Shown here: positions 36,709-36,754 of the stretch, piece by piece | Layout of the letters: each line of letters starts with the position of its first letter | Numbering within the stretch: position 1 is the first letter of the stretch | NCBI GenBank assembly: GCA_903847975.1 | Contig: CAINFC010000090.1 | Span: 1-36,754 of the forward strand | DNA length: 36,754 nucleotides | Source: an uncultured Acidobacteriota bacterium | GTDB taxonomy: Bacteria; Acidobacteriota; UBA6911; CAINFC01 | Direction of reading: 5' to 3' | The notes under the pieces: generated by a model | What the model was told of the DNA's origin: nothing | Database searches by the model: none | Seen by the model: the letters and a program-made list of their open reading frames with translations, nothing else | Translations under genes and position numbers: made by a program

Positions 36709-36754
36709 GGAACCCCGAAAGGGGTTCCGGATCACAGCCCGGGGTTGCGCCGCA
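36709..36754. repeat. F3 composite repeat, right window edge (truncated)
   Basis: GGAACCCC-GAAA-GGGGTTCC (36709-36728) is followed by ACAGCCCGGGGTTGCGCCGC, where the window stops. The same order of palindrome and hairpin is at 13778-13836. Confidence 0.75.

Overview
The window is a GC-rich (about 60%) bacterial chromosome segment with 17 convincing protein genes and no rRNA, tRNA, transposase or CRISPR array that I can see. Exported and lipid-anchored proteins, a Tat-exported Gfo/Idh dehydrogenase beside a DUF1080 hydrolase, a type I sulfatase, a creatininase-like protein, an AmmeMemoRadiSam set and many small interspersed palindromes fit a free-living Gram-negative such as an Acidobacteriota (Solibacter-like) or a PVC/Hydrogenedentota-like lineage. 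This is an impression from gene content; no marker gene fixes the phylum.

Layout. (1) 236-4030 (-): a large secreted beta-helix/Ig-like surface protein with a near-consensus promoter and a 170-nt leader. (2) 4555-7873 (-): a YcaQ/AlkX-type DNA glycosylase downstream of an unusual fusion of tRNA-guanine transglycosylase with an MnmC-like methyltransferase; both halves belong to families acting on tRNA wobble position 34. (3) 8127-13700 (+): a 1529-residue hybrid histidine kinase and a REC-GGDEF diguanylate cyclase, a phosphorelay into cyclic-di-GMP. (4) 14130-18369: a catabolic group with a Tat-signal Gfo/Idh oxidoreductase, a small membrane protein, a secreted creatininase-like protein and a secreted Dabb protein on the minus strand, and a divergent secreted DUF1080 protein. 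(5) 18618-22722 (-): a cytochrome bd-like subunit carrying two C-terminal haem c sites, a histidine-containing membrane partner, and a sulfatase, linked by ATGA overlaps. (6) 23027-28030 (-): a Tat-signal radical SAM protein, a lipoprotein Memo-AMMECR1 fusion and a membrane spermidine-synthase-like protein. This looks like an AmmeMemoRadiSam system placed outside the cytoplasm and is the most interesting locus here. (7) 29105-36459 (+): a secreted protein with a caspase-like His/Cys pair, an O-antigen-ligase-like polymerase/ligase with C-terminal TPRs, and two GT4 glycosyltransferases, a likely surface-polysaccharide operon.

The intergenic DNA is full of repeats. Four families recur: F1 (five copies, a pyrimidine arm folding onto a purine arm), F2 (a 148-bp element with 21-bp terminal inverted repeats, plus one degenerate and one half copy), F3 (GGAACCCC/GGGGTTCC palindrome followed by a GC-rich hairpin, present at both window edges) and F4 (two copies in opposite orientation). 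Six intergenic regions carry promoter-like hexamer pairs with 17-18 bp spacing, most of them close to the sigma-70 consensus, which gives fairly good operon starts.

All family assignments come from reading motifs in the translated sequence; no database search was run.
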